Shown here in pieces: positions 63,307 to 64,000 of a DNA stretch of 64,000 nt. The first letter of the stretch is position 1. Each line of letters begins with the position of its first letter. The notes under the pieces were generated by a model, which was not told where the DNA came from, ran no database searches, and saw only the letters and a list, made by a program, of their open reading frames with translations. The DNA is from Saprospiraceae bacterium (GTDB lineage Bacteria > Bacteroidota > Bacteroidia > Chitinophagales > Saprospiraceae): positions 2,108,001 through 2,172,000 of the forward strand of contig JADJXD010000001.1 in the NCBI GenBank assembly GCA_016715985.1. Direction: 5' to 3'. A program made the translations under genes and the position numbers.

Positions 63307-63587
63307 ATTATTGTGGACTTCCAATGCTTTAAAGGAGTTGGATGAGACATTTGAATATTTAGAAACAAACTTTAGTGCTAAGGAACTTAATCAGCTAGCC
63401 AATAAAATAGAAAATATCTGTGAACTAATATCCAAAAATCCAAATATTTTCCCTATTTCCAAACATTACGACGTCCATAGTGGCAATCCATAAATATAAT
63501 ACGATGTATTACCAAGTAAAAAACGAAAACATTATAATACTATCTTTTTTCTCCAATCGCCAATCTCCTGATAAAAGAAGACTTTAG
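63290..63587 (+). pseudogene. RelE/ParE toxin, frameshifted
   Basis: From the ATG at 63290 the frame gives FKLLWTSNALKELDETFEYL, LANKIENICELISKNPNIFP and SKHYDV, then shifts and stops as HSGNP. One base out of frame the expected end continues: AIHKYNTMYYQVKNENIIIL and SFFSNRQSPDKRRL, to a stop at 63585-63587. A one-base insertion near 63475 explains it. The RelE-type catalytic C-terminus is therefore lost. Confidence 0.82.
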
Positions 63588-63833
63588 AGTTTACAACTAT
63601 TCGGAAATTTCACCCAAGAAAAGCTACTAAAAACTTACTCCTTATCAAAAAATTACTATTTGCAGTGCATCACTTTGCTACTCCAAACACTATTCGCATA
63701 CAAGGTCAGGTAATGGAAAATCATTATGATAAAATCACCATAGATTGGAAATCCCAAGATTTGAGCATACGATAAATTCAGTGAATTGAAATTCTGAAAA
63801 AACTTAGTAAAGTTCAATGAGAGTTTACTGACA
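63588..63833. other. Spacer between RelE remnant and GNAT gene
   Basis: AT-rich; nothing recognised. Confidence 0.3.
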
Positions 63834-64000
63834 TCAAATTTCCAGATGATAAAACTGTATATCTGATCCACCTGTATACTCATCCGTCACATCTTCAAAT
63901 CCAAACTTTTGAAGCAATCGTATAGAAGCAAGGTTTTCATTATTGGTATATGCCAAGACCAACGATCTGTCTAAATCATTTTTGACAAAATTAAAAATAT
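63834..64000 (-). CDS. GNAT-family acetyltransferase (partial, 5' end off window)
   Basis: Last 55 codons of a reverse-strand gene running off the right edge. It reads VLAYTNNENLASIRLLQKFG, FEDVTDEYTGGSDIQFYHLE before the stop, the typical end of RimJ/RimL-like GNAT acetyltransferases with N-x-x-S-x-x-L-x-x-x-GF. No ORF of that length stands alone, so it is easily missed. Substrate unknown. Confidence 0.75.
   Translation of the reverse strand, partial: IFNFVKNDLDRSLVLAYTNNENLASIRLLQKFGFEDVTDEYTGGSDIQFYHLEI

Noticed and set aside
1..64000. tRNA or rRNA genes as island attachment sites
   Set aside because: I looked for T-loop-like GTTCGAATC segments and rRNA signatures and saw none.

Overview
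The window is chromosomal DNA of a Bacteroidota bacterium, most likely an environmental member of the Saprospiria/Chitinophagia side of the phylum (lineage is inferred, no rRNA is present). The evidence is the AT-rich sequence, many genes preceded by the Bacteroidota -7 promoter box TAnnTTTG rather than a Shine-Dalgarno site, several secreted proteins ending in type IX secretion (T9SS) sorting domains with YPNP motifs, WG-repeat and cadherin-like surface proteins, and a split error-prone polymerase set typical of the phylum. I saw no rRNA or tRNA gene and no CRISPR array.

Layout. 1-5.9 kb: partial AAA ATPase, dead RelE toxin, Asp-box T9SS protein, orphan antitoxin set between two remnants of a dnaE2 3' end, and an HTH-nucleotidyltransferase pair behind a perfect 43-bp palindrome. 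6-9.8 kb: error-prone polymerase DnaE2, a four-helix-bundle protein, orphan HicB. 9.9-15.4 kb: lipoprotein, acyl-ACP desaturase, two tandem T9SS genes in exact 1514-bp units bracketed by a 65-bp copy of the desaturase 3' end, orphan ExbD. 16-22.5 kb: PAP2 phosphatase and ArnT-like glycosyltransferase, DinB-fold protein, lipoprotein, acyl-CoA dehydrogenase with SCP2 protein. 22.7-23.8 kb: T9SS gene remnant, hairpin repeat array, MITE. 24-27.7 kb: glpK-glpD-glpF glycerol operon. 27.8-33 kb: secreted/outer-membrane hypotheticals and a TPR histidine kinase with a LuxR-type regulator. 33-37.6 kb: T9SS leucine-rich protein split from its neighbour by an IS1634-type element with 499-bp direct repeats. 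37.6-40 kb: zeta-toxin remnant, alpha/beta hydrolase, AbiEii-type toxin with DUF6922 partner. 40-47.8 kb: MDR oxidoreductase, lipoprotein, a CarboxypepD/TonB-plug/vWA/T9SS fusion, a WG-repeat giant. 47.9-53.4 kb: DNA polymerase IV, a phd-doc module broken by a MITE plus an IS630 element, AlkC/AlkD-like glycosylase, LexA-like S24 regulator. 53.6-59 kb: secreted DUF4157-type protein and a frameshifted cadherin-like protein. 59-64 kb: MarC protein, ALDH7 aldehyde dehydrogenase, ATP-grasp ligase, frameshifted RelE module, partial GNAT.

How it fits together. Three themes recur. First, DNA damage tolerance: DnaE2, DinB, an S24 autoprotease regulator and an alkylation glycosylase lie in one window but are not contiguous. 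Second, an unusually dense set of toxin-antitoxin loci (about nine), most of them broken or orphaned, with two nucleotidyltransferase modules that look intact. Third, repeated recent rearrangement: long-target-duplication IS, IS630/MITE pair, tandem gene duplication with mosaic divergence, and REP-like palindromes. Housekeeping metabolism (glycerol uptake, fatty acid desaturation and oxidation, aldehyde oxidation) fills the stretches between.
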